The notes under the pieces are model-generated. The model was not told the DNA's origin. It saw only the letters and a program-made list of their open reading frames with translations, and ran no database searches. A stretch of 60,832 nucleotides of DNA from Haliea sp. (GTDB lineage: Bacteria; Pseudomonadota; Gammaproteobacteria; Pseudomonadales; Halieaceae). The DNA lies in NCBI GenBank assembly GCA_024642265.1, contig JAHEBL010000012.1, positions 1 to 60,832 of the forward strand. The letters are read 5' to 3'. Below, piece by piece: positions 46,102 through 59,600 of the stretch. Position numbers and translations under genes: made by a program. Each line of letters begins with the position of its first letter. Position 1 is the first letter of the stretch.

Positions 46102-47409
46102 TCATGCCACGGATGCCCTCACCGGGGGGCGCGTGGCAACTTTGCCCCGGGCAGGAAATACCAGGCTGAAGGAACTGCCCTTACCCAGCTTGCTCTCTAT
46201 CTGGAGCCGGGCTCCATGGCTTGCCGCGACGTGCTTGACGATAGCCAGCCCCAGGCCGGTGCCACCGCCACTGCTGGCGGATCTGCTGTCCTCCACGCGG
46301 TAAAATCGCTCGGTAAGTCGCGGGATATTGCCGGGGTCCACACCTATACCCCGGTCACTCACCGTGAGGTAGTAGCTGCCATCGCGCTGGCTCCAGCTGA
46401 CCTTTACCACGCTGTCGTCTGCGCTGTACTTGATAGCATTCAGCGCCAGGTTGGACACGGCGCTGTACAACTCGCGGTAATCCCCCGTCACCTTGTGGTC
46501 TGCCGCCAGCTCCAGTTCGACCTTGCGCTGCGGGTATGCGGTTCGCAGCTCGTCCTGTAACTCGGCCAACAGGGCCCGTATATCGACCGGCGCGTGCGCT
46601 TCGATACCCTGCTCGCTTTCGATCCGCGACAGCCACAGTAGATCCTTGAGCAGGGTCTCCATGCGCTCGGCCTGCTGCAGCATCTGCTGCAGCGGCTTGA
46701 TATAGACCTGGGGCAATTTGCTCGTATCACTCAGGAATGTTCCCAGGTACCCGCTGATCACGGTCAGAGGGGTGCGCAATTCATGGGAGACGTTGGCAAC
46801 GAAATCCTTGCGCACTTCCTCCATGCGCACGGCGGCGGTGATATCGCGTATAAACAGCAGCCGATCACCATCGCCAAACCGGGTAATTTCAACCCGCAAC
46901 CAGCTGCCGCCATCTCCCGAGAGGCGATACTCGAGGGGCTCACCAAATTCGCCGCGATTGAAGTAGCGCAGGAACTCAGGCGCGCGCACCAGGTTCATCA
47001 GAGTCTGTCCCCGGTCCCCGGCGCGCAGTCCCAGCAGCGCCTGCGCCGGGTCGTTGAACCATTTCAGCACCCCGTGATCATCGACGATGGCGACGCCGTC
47101 GCGCATGGAGGAAAAGGAATCCTGCAGGTAATCAATAGTAGACTGCAGCCGCTGCCGGTCGTCGCGCCCCCGTTTCTGCATCTGGTACATCTGGCTGAGC
47201 AGGTCGCCCCAGATGCCGTAGATCTCTGGCGGAGGTTTGCCGGGTGTGCGCAGCCACTGTTGTACCCGGTGCATCTGGTGCAACCAGAAAACCAGCAGGC
47301 CCAGCAGGGTGGCGGCCAACGCGAGCAATGCCTGCCCGTAGTACGAGCCTATGCCGGCCGCTGCTGCGAGCAGCAAGCCTACCCTGCCTGCAACAGTGAA
47401 CCAGCTCAT
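46102..47409 (-). CDS. phoR: Phosphate regulon sensor kinase PhoR
   Basis: PhoR is the membrane histidine kinase that phosphorylates PhoB when the Pst system is idle. The 435 residues have two N-terminal helices with almost no periplasmic loop (about 6-45), a linker, a PAS domain (about 95-195, DGVAIVDDHGVLKWFNDPAQ), a HisKA domain with the phospho-acceptor His209 in NVSHELRTPLT, and a HATPase domain with NLALNAIKYS, DRGIGVDPGNI and GTGLGLAIVKH. The missing sensory loop is typical of PhoR. It starts 19 bp after phoB. Confidence 0.95.
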   Translation of the reverse strand: MSWFTVAGRVGLLLAAAAGIGSYYGQALLALAATLLGLLVFWLHQMHRVQQWLRTPGKPPPEIYGIWGDLLSQMYQMQKRGRDDRQRLQSTIDYLQDSFSSMRDGVAIVDDHGVLKWFNDPAQALLGLRAGDRGQTLMNLVRAPEFLRYFNRGEFGEPLEYRLSGDGGSWLRVEITRFGDGDRLLFIRDITAAVRMEEVRKDFVANVSHELRTPLTVISGYLGTFLSDTSKLPQVYIKPLQQMLQQAERMETLLKDLLWLSRIESEQGIEAHAPVDIRALLAELQDELRTAYPQRKVELELAADHKVTGDYRELYSAVSNLALNAIKYSADDSVVKVSWSQRDGSYYLTVSDRGIGVDPGNIPRLTERFYRVEDSRSASSGGGTGLGLAIVKHVAASHGARLQIESKLGKGSSFSLVFPARGKVATRPPVRASVA

Positions 47410-47428
47410 GCGATTGCACCCTCCTGCA

Positions 47429-48133
47429 CTAGGCTATACCGCGGGCCGAGAACCGGTAACCGGTACCCCGCACTGTTTGAATAAGGTTGCTGTAATCGCC
47501 CTGCGGGGTTTGGAGGGCCTTGCGCAAGCGGCGGATATGGACGTCGATGGTGCGTTCCTCCACGTAGACGTTGGCACCCCAGACCTGGTCCAGCAGCTGC
47601 CCGCGGGTATAGGCCCGCTCCGGATGGGACATGAAAAACTGCAACAGTTTGAACTCCGTGGGACCCATTTCCACCGGGTCCTCTCCGATCAGCACCCGCC
47701 GGCTCTCCCCGTCCAGCACCAGCTCGCTGACCTGCATTCGCTCGTTCGCGGGACCGCCCCCGCTGCGCCGCAGCAGTGCCCGGACCCGGGCGATGAGTTC
47801 CCGGGGGGCGAACGGTTTGGTGATGTAGTCATCGGCGCCCACATCCAGACCCTGAATGACATTGTCCTCGGCGGTCTTGGCCGTGAGCATGATGACGGGC
47901 AGGTCACGGGTGGTGTCGCCGCGCTTCAGGCGACGCAGCATTTCCAGCCCGCTGCCGCCGGGAAGCATCCAGTCCAGCAGCACGATGTCAGGGCGCTCAT
48001 CCACAACCTGTGTGTAGGCATCGTGGATATTGTCGGCCTCGATACAACGGAATTCCGCGATCTCCAGCGCCATGCGCAGCATATCGCGAATCGCCGTTTC
48101 GTCATCCACCACCAGCACGGTTGATTCATTCAT
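47429..48133 (-). CDS. phoB: Phosphate regulon response regulator PhoB
   Basis: PhoB is the DNA-binding regulator that recognises Pho boxes. The 234 residues comprise a receiver domain with acidic pocket DD (10-11), phospho-acceptor Asp54 in VLLDWMLPGG and Lys in MLTAKTAED, and an OmpR-type winged helix with FKLLQFFMSHPERAYTRGQLLDQVWG and RTIDVHIRRLRKAL ... TVRGTGYRF. Length and motifs are canonical. The promoter upstream carries a Pho box, so it is probably autoregulated. Confidence 0.97.
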   Translation of the reverse strand: MNESTVLVVDDETAIRDMLRMALEIAEFRCIEADNIHDAYTQVVDERPDIVLLDWMLPGGSGLEMLRRLKRGDTTRDLPVIMLTAKTAEDNVIQGLDVGADDYITKPFAPRELIARVRALLRRSGGGPANERMQVSELVLDGESRRVLIGEDPVEMGPTEFKLLQFFMSHPERAYTRGQLLDQVWGANVYVEERTIDVHIRRLRKALQTPQGDYSNLIQTVRGTGYRFSARGIA

Positions 48134-48168
48134 TGGTCATTTTCCCCATCCGGCTTTTGAGTGGCCCT

Positions 48169-48202
48169 ATTAGATGATGAAATTATGACAATAAAGTGAC
48201 AA
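48169..48202 (-). promoter_or_regulatory. Pho box and -10 of phoBR-phoU
   Basis: The minus strand reads TTGTCAC-TTTA-TTGTCAT (48202-48185) with 11-bp period. Exactly 10 nt later is TCTAAT (48174-48169), five of six to TATAAT. The phoB ATG is 36 bp further on. Confidence 0.8.
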
Positions 48203-48222
48203 ACCCCTGTTAATACAAGGCG

Positions 48223-49275
48223 CTAGCGCAGGCTCGCATTGATATTGACCAGCATTTTGTTGCCCGGGCAGAGCTCGCCCTCTTCCAGCTGGTTCAGCGG
48301 CCTGTGGGAGGTTTCCAGCACATCGTGCAGGTCCCGGGAGTTCTTGTCCAGGTAGATCAGCCCCGTCAGGATCGTCCCTTCTGCCTGGTGATCCATCAGC
48401 GCCATCATCGCGGAGCGCCGGTCAAAGGGATTCAGTGTATCCGCATCCTCGTACAGCCGCAGTACGGATCCGTCATGCATGGTTACCTCGTGCGCGGCCC
48501 CCGGGCGGGAGCTGGTGGTGATCTCCTGTCGCATCGGCACAAAATCGACTGTGCCGGTCGCTTCCGCATGGTCCCGCACGAACTCATAGCTCTTGGTAGA
48601 GGCCGCGGTGTTGTTGAAAGTGACACAGGGGGAAATCACGTCGATCAGGGCAAAGCCCCGGTGGCTCATGGCCGCCTTGATCAGCGGCACCAGCTGTTCC
48701 TTGTCGCCGGAAAAACTGCGGGCCACGAAAGTGGCGCCCATCTGCAGGGCCGTGCTGCACAAATCGATGGCATTGAACGGGTTTACGTCCCCCTTCTTGC
48801 CGGCTGAGCCCTCGTCGGCGGTGGCGGAGTCCTGCCCCTTGGTGAGGCCGTAGCAGCCATTGTTCATGACGATATAAACCATGTTCAGGTTACGCCTGAT
48901 CACGTGGGCAAACTGTCCCATGCCGATCGAAGCGGTGTCGCCGTCCCCGGAAACGCCCAGGTACAACAGTTCCCGGTTTGCCATTGCCGCGCCTGTCACC
49001 ACGGACGGCATGCGGCCGTGCACGGAATTGAAGCCGTGGGATTTCCCCAGGAAATAAGTAGGCGTCTTGGAGGAGCAGCCAATGCCGGACAACTTGGCGA
49101 TTTTATGCGGCTCTATCGACAGTTCGTGGCAGGCCCTGACCAGCGCGCCGCTGATTGAATCGTGACCGCAACCCGCGCACAGCGTGGAGATGGAGCCCTC
49201 GTAAGCCGCCTTGGTATAACCCAGCTCGTTGACTGGCAGGTCGGGGTGGCGAAACTTCGGTATCTGGTAGCTCAT
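48223..49275 (-). CDS. 2-Oxoacid:ferredoxin oxidoreductase, beta subunit
   Basis: This is the thiamine-diphosphate-binding beta subunit of a 2-oxoglutarate/2-oxoacid:ferredoxin oxidoreductase. The 350 residues (from the ATG at 49275) show the Fe-S ligand motif CAGCGH, GIGCSSK, and the ThDP motif GDGDTASIGMGQ ... NNGCYGLTKGQ, followed by ISPCVTFNN. It would form oxidised 2-oxoacid carbon and reduced ferredoxin or another low-potential carrier; 2-oxoglutarate is the likeliest substrate but is not provable here. The start overlaps the alpha-subunit stop (ATGA). An extension upstream lacks family similarity. It lies 90 bp from the phoB start region. Confidence 0.9.
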   Translation of the reverse strand: MSYQIPKFRHPDLPVNELGYTKAAYEGSISTLCAGCGHDSISGALVRACHELSIEPHKIAKLSGIGCSSKTPTYFLGKSHGFNSVHGRMPSVVTGAAMANRELLYLGVSGDGDTASIGMGQFAHVIRRNLNMVYIVMNNGCYGLTKGQDSATADEGSAGKKGDVNPFNAIDLCSTALQMGATFVARSFSGDKEQLVPLIKAAMSHRGFALIDVISPCVTFNNTAASTKSYEFVRDHAEATGTVDFVPMRQEITTSSRPGAAHEVTMHDGSVLRLYEDADTLNPFDRRSAMMALMDHQAEGTILTGLIYLDKNSRDLHDVLETSHRPLNQLEEGELCPGNKMLVNINASLR

Positions 49276-51134
49276 GCACGCTCTCCCACGCGGTTGGCCC
49301 GGATTTTCCGGTGCAGGGGTGTGACGTTGTTCCCCGGCAGATGTTCCATAATTTGCTTGCGGATATTGCGTGCGCTGATCGGGGTGCCGTCGAAGCACAA
49401 TACCGACTTCAGCTTGTCGGGACCAAACTCGAACTCGGCCATCAGCAGGGTTCGCAGCTGCGCGTCGCGGTTCTGTTCAATAACGAACACCCGCTCGTGG
49501 CGGTCGATGAAATCCTCCACTTCGTGATTGAAAGGGAAGGCGCGAACGCGCATGGAGTCCAGCGCAATTCCGTCCGCCGCGAGGTAGTCCACTGCCTCCC
49601 GGGAAGAGGCCTCGCTGGTACCAAAATACAGCACTGCCATGTCCGCGGGCTTGGCCGCAGGTATGATCTCGGGCCCCGGCACATATTCCTTGATGGTGTC
49701 CCACTTCTGCAGAAGCCGCAGCATGTTCTTTTCGTATTCCTCGCCCTTTTCGGTATATACCGCCTGCTCATCCCGCGAACTGCCCCGGGTAAAATATGCC
49801 CCCTTGTCGGGATGGGTGCCGGGATAGGTCCGGTAACAGATCGCATCGCCGTCGGAGTCAAGGTAGCGCCCGTAGCGCTCCATGGCATCCAGGTCGGCAG
49901 CATTGAGCACCTTGCCCCGGTCATACTCCTTGCTGTCGTCCCACTCCAGCGGGTCTGACATATTGTCATTCATGCCCAGGTCGAGGTCGGTCAACATGAT
50001 TATGGGTGTCTGCAGCCGCTCCGCCAGGTCGAAGGACATGGCTCCGAAGTCGAAGCACTCTTTCGGCGTGGAGGGAAAAAGCAACACATGCTTGGTGTCG
50101 CCGTGGCTGGCGTAGGCCGCCGCCAGCACATCCGACTGCTGGGTGCGGGTTGGCATACCGGTGGACGGTCCCGCGCGCTGCACGTCAAACAATACCGTGG
50201 GAATTTCCGCAAAATAGGCCAGCCCGAGGAACTCGCTCATCAGTGACAGCCCCGGGCCGCTGGTGGCGGTAAATGCCCTGGCACCGTTCCAGCTGGCGCC
50301 GATGACCATGCCGATAGCGGCCAGCTCGTCCTCCGCCTGCACGATCGCATAATTGCGGCGGCCGGTACCCGGATCGATGCGCACCCGGCGGGCATATTTG
50401 TCAAAGGCATCCACCACCGAGGTGGAGGGTGTGATCGGGTACCAGGCTGCGACGGTGGCGCCGCCATAGATAGCGCCAAGGCCAAGCGCGGTATTGCCGT
50501 CCAGCAGGATCTTGTCGCCCACCTTGTCGGATGCCTTCACCCTGATGCCGATGGGGCAGTCAAAGTTATCCTTGGCGTACTGGTGACCCAGTTCCAGCGC
50601 ATTGATGTTAGGCAGGATCAGTTTTTCCTTGCCCTTGAACTGGTCCGCCACCAGATCGGTCAGCACCTTGAAATCCATATCCAGCAGGGCCGCAAGCGCC
50701 CCGACGTAGATCACGTTCTTGAACAGCTGGCGCTGGCGGGGATCCTTGTATTTTTCATTGCAGATGCGGGTCAGCGGCAGACCGATAATAGTGATGTCGT
50801 CGCGCAACAGTCGCAGGTCAAGGGGCTTGGTGTTGTCGTAGATGAAATACCCGCCCGGTTCGATCTCGCGTATGTCCTGGGCCATGCTCTGGGGGTTCAC
50901 GGATAGAATGATGTCCACCCCGCCGCGCCTGCCCAAGTAGCCCTTTTCACTCACCCGTACCTCGTACCAGGTGGGCAGTCCCTGGATGTTGGAGGGAAAA
51001 ATATTCTTGGGGCTTACCGGCAAACCCATGCGGAACAGCGCCTTGGCGAACAGGTTGTTGGCGCTGGCCGATCCGGTGCCGTTCACATTGGCGAACTTGA
51101 TGACAAAGTCGTTAACTGATTTAAGCGCCTTCAT
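49272..51134 (-). CDS. 2-Oxoacid:ferredoxin oxidoreductase, fused gamma-alpha subunit
   Basis: The 620 residues fuse an N-terminal gamma domain (about 1-185, VNGTGSASANNLFAKALFRMG) to the alpha domain (about 205-600, GNTALGLGAIYGGATVAAWYPITPST ... ATSGPGLSLMSEFLGLAYFAEIPTV). This is the gamma-alpha fusion usual in bacterial KorA-type enzymes. It partners the beta subunit directly downstream and the GltD-like flavoprotein upstream; all three genes overlap by ATGA, so near-equal synthesis is expected. Whether electrons go to ferredoxin or pass directly to the flavoprotein is open. Confidence 0.9.
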   Translation of the reverse strand: MKALKSVNDFVIKFANVNGTGSASANNLFAKALFRMGLPVSPKNIFPSNIQGLPTWYEVRVSEKGYLGRRGGVDIILSVNPQSMAQDIREIEPGGYFIYDNTKPLDLRLLRDDITIIGLPLTRICNEKYKDPRQRQLFKNVIYVGALAALLDMDFKVLTDLVADQFKGKEKLILPNINALELGHQYAKDNFDCPIGIRVKASDKVGDKILLDGNTALGLGAIYGGATVAAWYPITPSTSVVDAFDKYARRVRIDPGTGRRNYAIVQAEDELAAIGMVIGASWNGARAFTATSGPGLSLMSEFLGLAYFAEIPTVLFDVQRAGPSTGMPTRTQQSDVLAAAYASHGDTKHVLLFPSTPKECFDFGAMSFDLAERLQTPIIMLTDLDLGMNDNMSDPLEWDDSKEYDRGKVLNAADLDAMERYGRYLDSDGDAICYRTYPGTHPDKGAYFTRGSSRDEQAVYTEKGEEYEKNMLRLLQKWDTIKEYVPGPEIIPAAKPADMAVLYFGTSEASSREAVDYLAADGIALDSMRVRAFPFNHEVEDFIDRHERVFVIEQNRDAQLRTLLMAEFEFGPDKLKSVLCFDGTPISARNIRKQIMEHLPGNNVTPLHRKIRANRVGERA

Positions 51135-52903
51135 ACTAGTGTTCCGCTAACGTTATAAAGAAATTTCTGCATATCCCAGGCGCCGGTCGGGCAGCGCTCC
51201 GCACACAGGCCGCAGTGCAGGCAGACATCTTCATCCTTGACCATTACCCGTTTGGTAGGCAGATCCGCCGACACGTAGAGATCCTGGCTCAGGTTGATCG
51301 CCGGGGCAGACAGGCGGGTACGCAATTCCTCCTCGGGGCCATTGACCGTAAAGGTGATACAGTCAGTGGGGCAGATATCGACACAGGCGTCGCACTCGAT
51401 ACAGCGAACTTCCTCGAACACCGTCTGCACATCGCAGTTCAGGCAACGCTCGGCCTCCTTGTAGCCCGTGGCCGGGTCGAAACCCAACTCGACTTCGAGC
51501 TTGCGGTCCTTGAGCAATTTCTCCAGCGGCGCATGGGGGACGGCATAGCGCGGGTCCGGCGCCACGGCGTTGTCGTAACTCCACTCGTGCACACCCATCT
51601 TCTGGCTGGCCAGGTTGGTCATTGGCGGCGGCCGTTTGCTCACCGCCTCGCCCCGGCACAACAGGTCTATGCTGATCGCCGCCTGGTGGCCGTGGGCCAC
51701 CGCGGTAATAATATTCTCGGGGCCGAAGGCCGAGTCGCCACCAAAGAATACCTTGGGATTGGTCGACTGGAACGTGCTCTTGTCGACCACCGGCATGTCC
51801 CACTTGTCAAATTCAACGCCCAGATCGCGCTCGATCCAGGGGAACGCGTTCTCCTGTCCTATGGCCATCAGGACATCATCAGCTTCCATAAACACAAGGT
51901 CTTCACCGGTGGGGATAAGGCTGCGCTTGCCATCCTCGTCGTAGTGCGCCTCCACCTTTTCAAACAACATGCCCTTCATTACGCCCGCTTCAATTACAAA
52001 TTCCTTGGGGACATGGTTGTTGTAAAAAGGAATGCCCTCACCCATGGCGTCCTCTTTCTCCCACGGTGAGGCTTTCATGTCCTCGAAGGGGCTGCGCACC
52101 ACCACCCGCACATCCTCGCCACCCAGGCGCATGGCTGTCCGGCAGCAGTCCATCGCGGTGTTGCCGCCGCCGAGAACCAGCACGCGTTTGCCGATTTTGT
52201 CCGTGTGATCAAAGGCAACGCTCGCCAACCAGTCTATACCGAGGAAAACGTGGTCCCGCGCATCCTCCAGGCCCGGCAGGTTCAGCCCCTTGCCTCGGGG
52301 CGCGCCGGTACCGACGAATACCGCATCGTAGTCCTTGTCGAGGATTTGCTTGAGGCTGTCCACCTGGATATCGAATGTGGCATCGATACCCATATCGAGT
52401 ATGTAATTGACCTCCTCGTCCAGCACGGTCAGGGGCAGGCGGAAGGAGGGAATCTGGCTGCGCATCATGCCGCCGCCGGCGAACTGGTTGTCATACATGT
52501 CGAGACTGTAGCCGAGCGGGGCAAGGTCCCTTGCCACAGTCAGGGACGCCGGGCCGGCGCCGATCAGGGCTATTCGCTTGCCGTTCTTTTTCTTCGGTAC
52601 GGCGGGCAGGCGGGCGCTGATATCATCCTTGTTGTCCGCCGCCACCCGCTTGAGACGGCAGATGGCAACCGGCTCATCCTCCACCCGCACCCGCCGGCAG
52701 GCCGGCTCACAGGGTCGGTCGCAGGTGCGCCCAAGCACCCCGGGAAATACGTTGGAGTACCAGTTGATCATGTAGGCATCGCTGTAGCGTTGCGCAGCTA
52801 TCAGGCGGATGTACTCGGGCACCGGCGTATGCGCCGGACAGGCATACTGGCAGTCCACCACCTTGTGGAAGTATTCGGGGTTCTTGAGGTCGGTCGGTTT
52901 CAC
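51131..52903 (-). CDS. GltD-like FAD/Fe-S oxidoreductase partner
   Basis: The 590 residues combine four parts. First is an N-terminal cysteine-rich helical Fe-S domain (CQYACPAHTPVPEYI ... GRTCDRPCEPACRR). A FAD-binding Rossmann motif (IALIGAGPASLTVARDLA) and an NAD(P)-binding motif (VLVLGGGNTAMDCCRTA) follow. The C-terminal ferredoxin domain has two [4Fe-4S] motifs (CIECDACVDICPTDC and CLHCGLCAERCPTG). This is the glutamate-synthase small-subunit type of electron-transfer protein, but no GltB is nearby. Coupling to the oxidoreductase genes suggests it shuttles electrons between their Fe-S centres and NAD(P). The start is GTG at 52903. It may be annotated elsewhere as glutamate synthase beta subunit. 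Confidence 0.85.
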   Translation of the reverse strand: MKPTDLKNPEYFHKVVDCQYACPAHTPVPEYIRLIAAQRYSDAYMINWYSNVFPGVLGRTCDRPCEPACRRVRVEDEPVAICRLKRVAADNKDDISARLPAVPKKKNGKRIALIGAGPASLTVARDLAPLGYSLDMYDNQFAGGGMMRSQIPSFRLPLTVLDEEVNYILDMGIDATFDIQVDSLKQILDKDYDAVFVGTGAPRGKGLNLPGLEDARDHVFLGIDWLASVAFDHTDKIGKRVLVLGGGNTAMDCCRTAMRLGGEDVRVVVRSPFEDMKASPWEKEDAMGEGIPFYNNHVPKEFVIEAGVMKGMLFEKVEAHYDEDGKRSLIPTGEDLVFMEADDVLMAIGQENAFPWIERDLGVEFDKWDMPVVDKSTFQSTNPKVFFGGDSAFGPENIITAVAHGHQAAISIDLLCRGEAVSKRPPPMTNLASQKMGVHEWSYDNAVAPDPRYAVPHAPLEKLLKDRKLEVELGFDPATGYKEAERCLNCDVQTVFEEVRCIECDACVDICPTDCITFTVNGPEEELRTRLSAPAINLSQDLYVSADLPTKRVMVKDEDVCLHCGLCAERCPTGAWDMQKFLYNVSGTLV

Positions 52904-53043
52904 AATGGCTGCCTGTTTTGTTATGCAAAGATTTATTAACGCACGCAGAAACGTCGAAATTGTGTCACAGCTGTATGGGCATTACATCCGGCGCTCGCAC
53001 TATTACCTGTATTTACTTCACTTTCCCCGCCACGGCACAAGGA

Positions 53044-56656
<3,613 letters not shown>

Positions 56657-56693
56657 TGCCCCTGCGCCGTACTCTTCGCCCGTTATTTATTGA

Positions 56694-59600
56694 TCAGCTC
56701 GCGGCCAGCTCCGCCGCCTCTTCCACATCCACCGTCACCAGGCGCGACACGCCGGGTTCATGCATGGTCACGCCCATCAGCTGGTCGGCGAGTTCCATGG
56801 ATATCTTGTTATGGGTGATGTAGATAAATTGCACTTTCTCCGACATTTCCTTCACCATGCGCGCATAGCGACCGACGTTCGCGTCGTCCAGCGGCGCGTC
56901 AACCTCGTCCAGCATGCAGAAGGGAGCCGGGTTGAGCTGGAAGATGGAAAATACCAGAGCAATGGCCGTCAGCGCCTTCTCACCACCGGACAGCAGGTGA
57001 ATGGTACTGTTCTTTTTACCCGGGGGTCGCGCCATGATCGAGATACCGGTATCCAGCAGGTCGTCGCCCGTCATTTCGAGGTAGGCGCTGCCGCCACCGA
57101 ACACCCGTGGGAACAGATCCTGCAGGCCGTTGTTGACCTTGTCGAAGGTATCGCGGAACCGGTTGCGGGTTTCCTTGTCGATTTTGCGAATGGCGGATTG
57201 CAGGGTTTCCAGCGCCGTTTCAAGGTCCTCGTTCTGCAGGTCCAGGTAATTCTTGCGCTCTGACTGCAGGTTGTACTCGTCAATAGCCGCCAGATTGATC
57301 GGACCGAGCCGGGCGATACGGGTACCTACCCGCTCGAGTGATCGCTGCCACTCGTCTTCAGCCGCACCCTCGGGCATGGTCTCCAGCACCTGTTCGATGT
57401 CATGGCCATTGGCGCTGAGCTGGCGATAGATTGTTTCGCGCTGCACTTGCAGAGCCTGGTTGGATATCCGGTGACGCTCGAGCTCACCGCGAACACTCTC
57501 TGCCCGGTGCTCGATAGACACCCTGAGCTGTTCTTTCTCACGCAGCAGGTGCTCGACTTCGGCGACCTGTTGGCGCGCCGCACTCAGTTCCGCCTCGGCG
57601 TGCAAACGCAGCTCCAGCTGCTCTTCCAGCTCGAGCTTCAGGCCCTCCAGTGGTTCGTCGTTCTCTGCCAGTCCCGCAGCCAGGCTATCGCGCCGCAGGC
57701 GCAGTTGGGCAACCTGGTTATTGGTGCGGTCAATGGCCTCGCGCATGGCGCCCAGCTGCGTCTGCAGGGATTGGTTTCGCATGGCCAGCTGGTGCGCCAG
57801 GTCCTTGTCGTGACGGGCTTTCTGCCGGGCGGCGTCCAGCGTACTGCGGGTCTGGTCGCGCACGGATAACAACTCTTCCCGGTTCTGGGAATCCGACTCC
57901 ATGCGCTCGATCGCCTCGGCCAGCAGTTGCCGCGCCTCCGCGATCGCTGACTGTTCAACCCGGTACTGCTCGCGGGAATCATCGATCTCGGCATTCACGC
58001 GCTCGCGGCGGGCATTTATCTGTTCTATCTTGGCCTGGTGAGCCGACATTCTGGCGCTGAGCTCGGCGTGTTGACGGGTACTGGCCTGCAGTTCCCGCTG
58101 CTCCGCCTGGCGCTGCTCTTCAAGCCGCTGCAGGGACTCCTGGGAGGTCTTCAGCGCAAGCTCGAGTTCCTCCTCGCGCTGCTGTTCCAGTCGCAGGGTC
58201 TCGCCGAGGGCTTCCAGTTCCTGCTGGCGCTTGATCACTCCGCCCTGCTCGCCAGCCAGGCGGGTGACGCGCAGCCAGTTGGGCCCCAGCCAGATCCCGT
58301 CGCGGGTAATCACCGATTCATGGGGGGCGAGGCCCGGGCGCTGCAGCTGCGCTGCCGCCAGGTCATCGGCCACCCGCACACCGGCCAGCAGGGCGTTGGC
58401 ACGCCCCCCCGAGCGAACCCTCGAGGCCAGGTACTCGGGCGCTACCGTTGTTTCTGCACCATTTTCGAGCAGCGTCAGGTAACCCTGTTCCAGCTCGCCC
58501 AGGGCGACGCCCAGCGGGCCGATCTCATCGACACACACCGCCTGCAGGTAGTCGCCCAGCACGGTCTCCACCGCCAGCTGCCAGCCGTCGTCCACCTCCA
58601 GCTGTTCCAGCAGGCGCGGCCTGTCGGCGATGTGCCGCGCGGCCAGCCAGTTGCCCACGGCCTGATCACTGTCCTCCAGCGCTGCCTGTTGCAGCGCCTC
58701 CAGCGAGGCCTGGCGGCCACGCATCTGCTGCAGGCTCGAGCGCACCCGGTTGAGCTCCGTGGCAAACCCGTTGTTCTGCTCGCGCGTCGCCGCCACCTGC
58801 TCCACCAGCGTTTCCCCGCGGCCCTCGTGTTCCGCCATCACCAGTTCGAGTTCCGCGAGTTGCTCACCCAGCGTTTCGATCTCGCCGTCTTCCGGCCCGG
58901 GCGCGAGACCCTGCTTCTCCTCCTCGAGTTGCCGGGTGCGGCCCTGGATGCGCTGCAGCACCTGTTCGACATGGCGGATACGGGACTGCTGCACCTCCGC
59001 CTGCTGGCGCGGCTCCGCAGCATGCTGGTTGAATTCGTCCCAGCGGTGTTGCCAGTTGTGCATGGCCTCTTCCGCCTGCAGCAGCGCCTCGGCGGAGCTC
59101 TCTTCCAGCTCCTGCAACAGCCCGAGCTCGGGCGCTATCGTTGCCAGCTCACTCTCCCAGCCCAGGAGTTTCTCGCTGTCGTCGCCAAGGTGGGTTTCAG
59201 CTTCAGCCAGCCCCGACCGGGTCTGCTCCAGGTCCTCGCGCAACTGGCGCCCGCGCTCCTGCTGGTGCTTGAGGGTCTGTTCCAGCCGGGCCACTTCGGA
59301 ACCCAGCGAATAGTAGGTGGCCTGCACCTGGTTAAATGCATCGGTGCGGTCAGTATGCTGTACCCGGTGCTGCTCGATGGCGGTGTCAACCTGCTGGTGC
59401 TCCGCGTGCACGGCTTCCAGCTTCACTTCCAGTTCGCCAATGGTCTGGGCGGCGCTCCTCACCTGGGCATCCAGTTCACGCCACTGCAGTGCCTGTAACT
59501 GGGCCTGCAGGTTCCGTTCTTCAGTTTTGTACTCGGTGTACTTTTCGGCGGCCTGGGCCTGGCGCTGCAGATGCTGTAACTGGCGCTCGAGCTCATCGCG

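Noticed and set aside
49276-49398. N-terminal extension of the oxidoreductase beta subunit to 49398
   Set aside because: The extra 41 residues are low-complexity and overlap the alpha-subunit coding sequence; the ATG at 49275 gives a clean ATGA overlap and the expected N-terminus.
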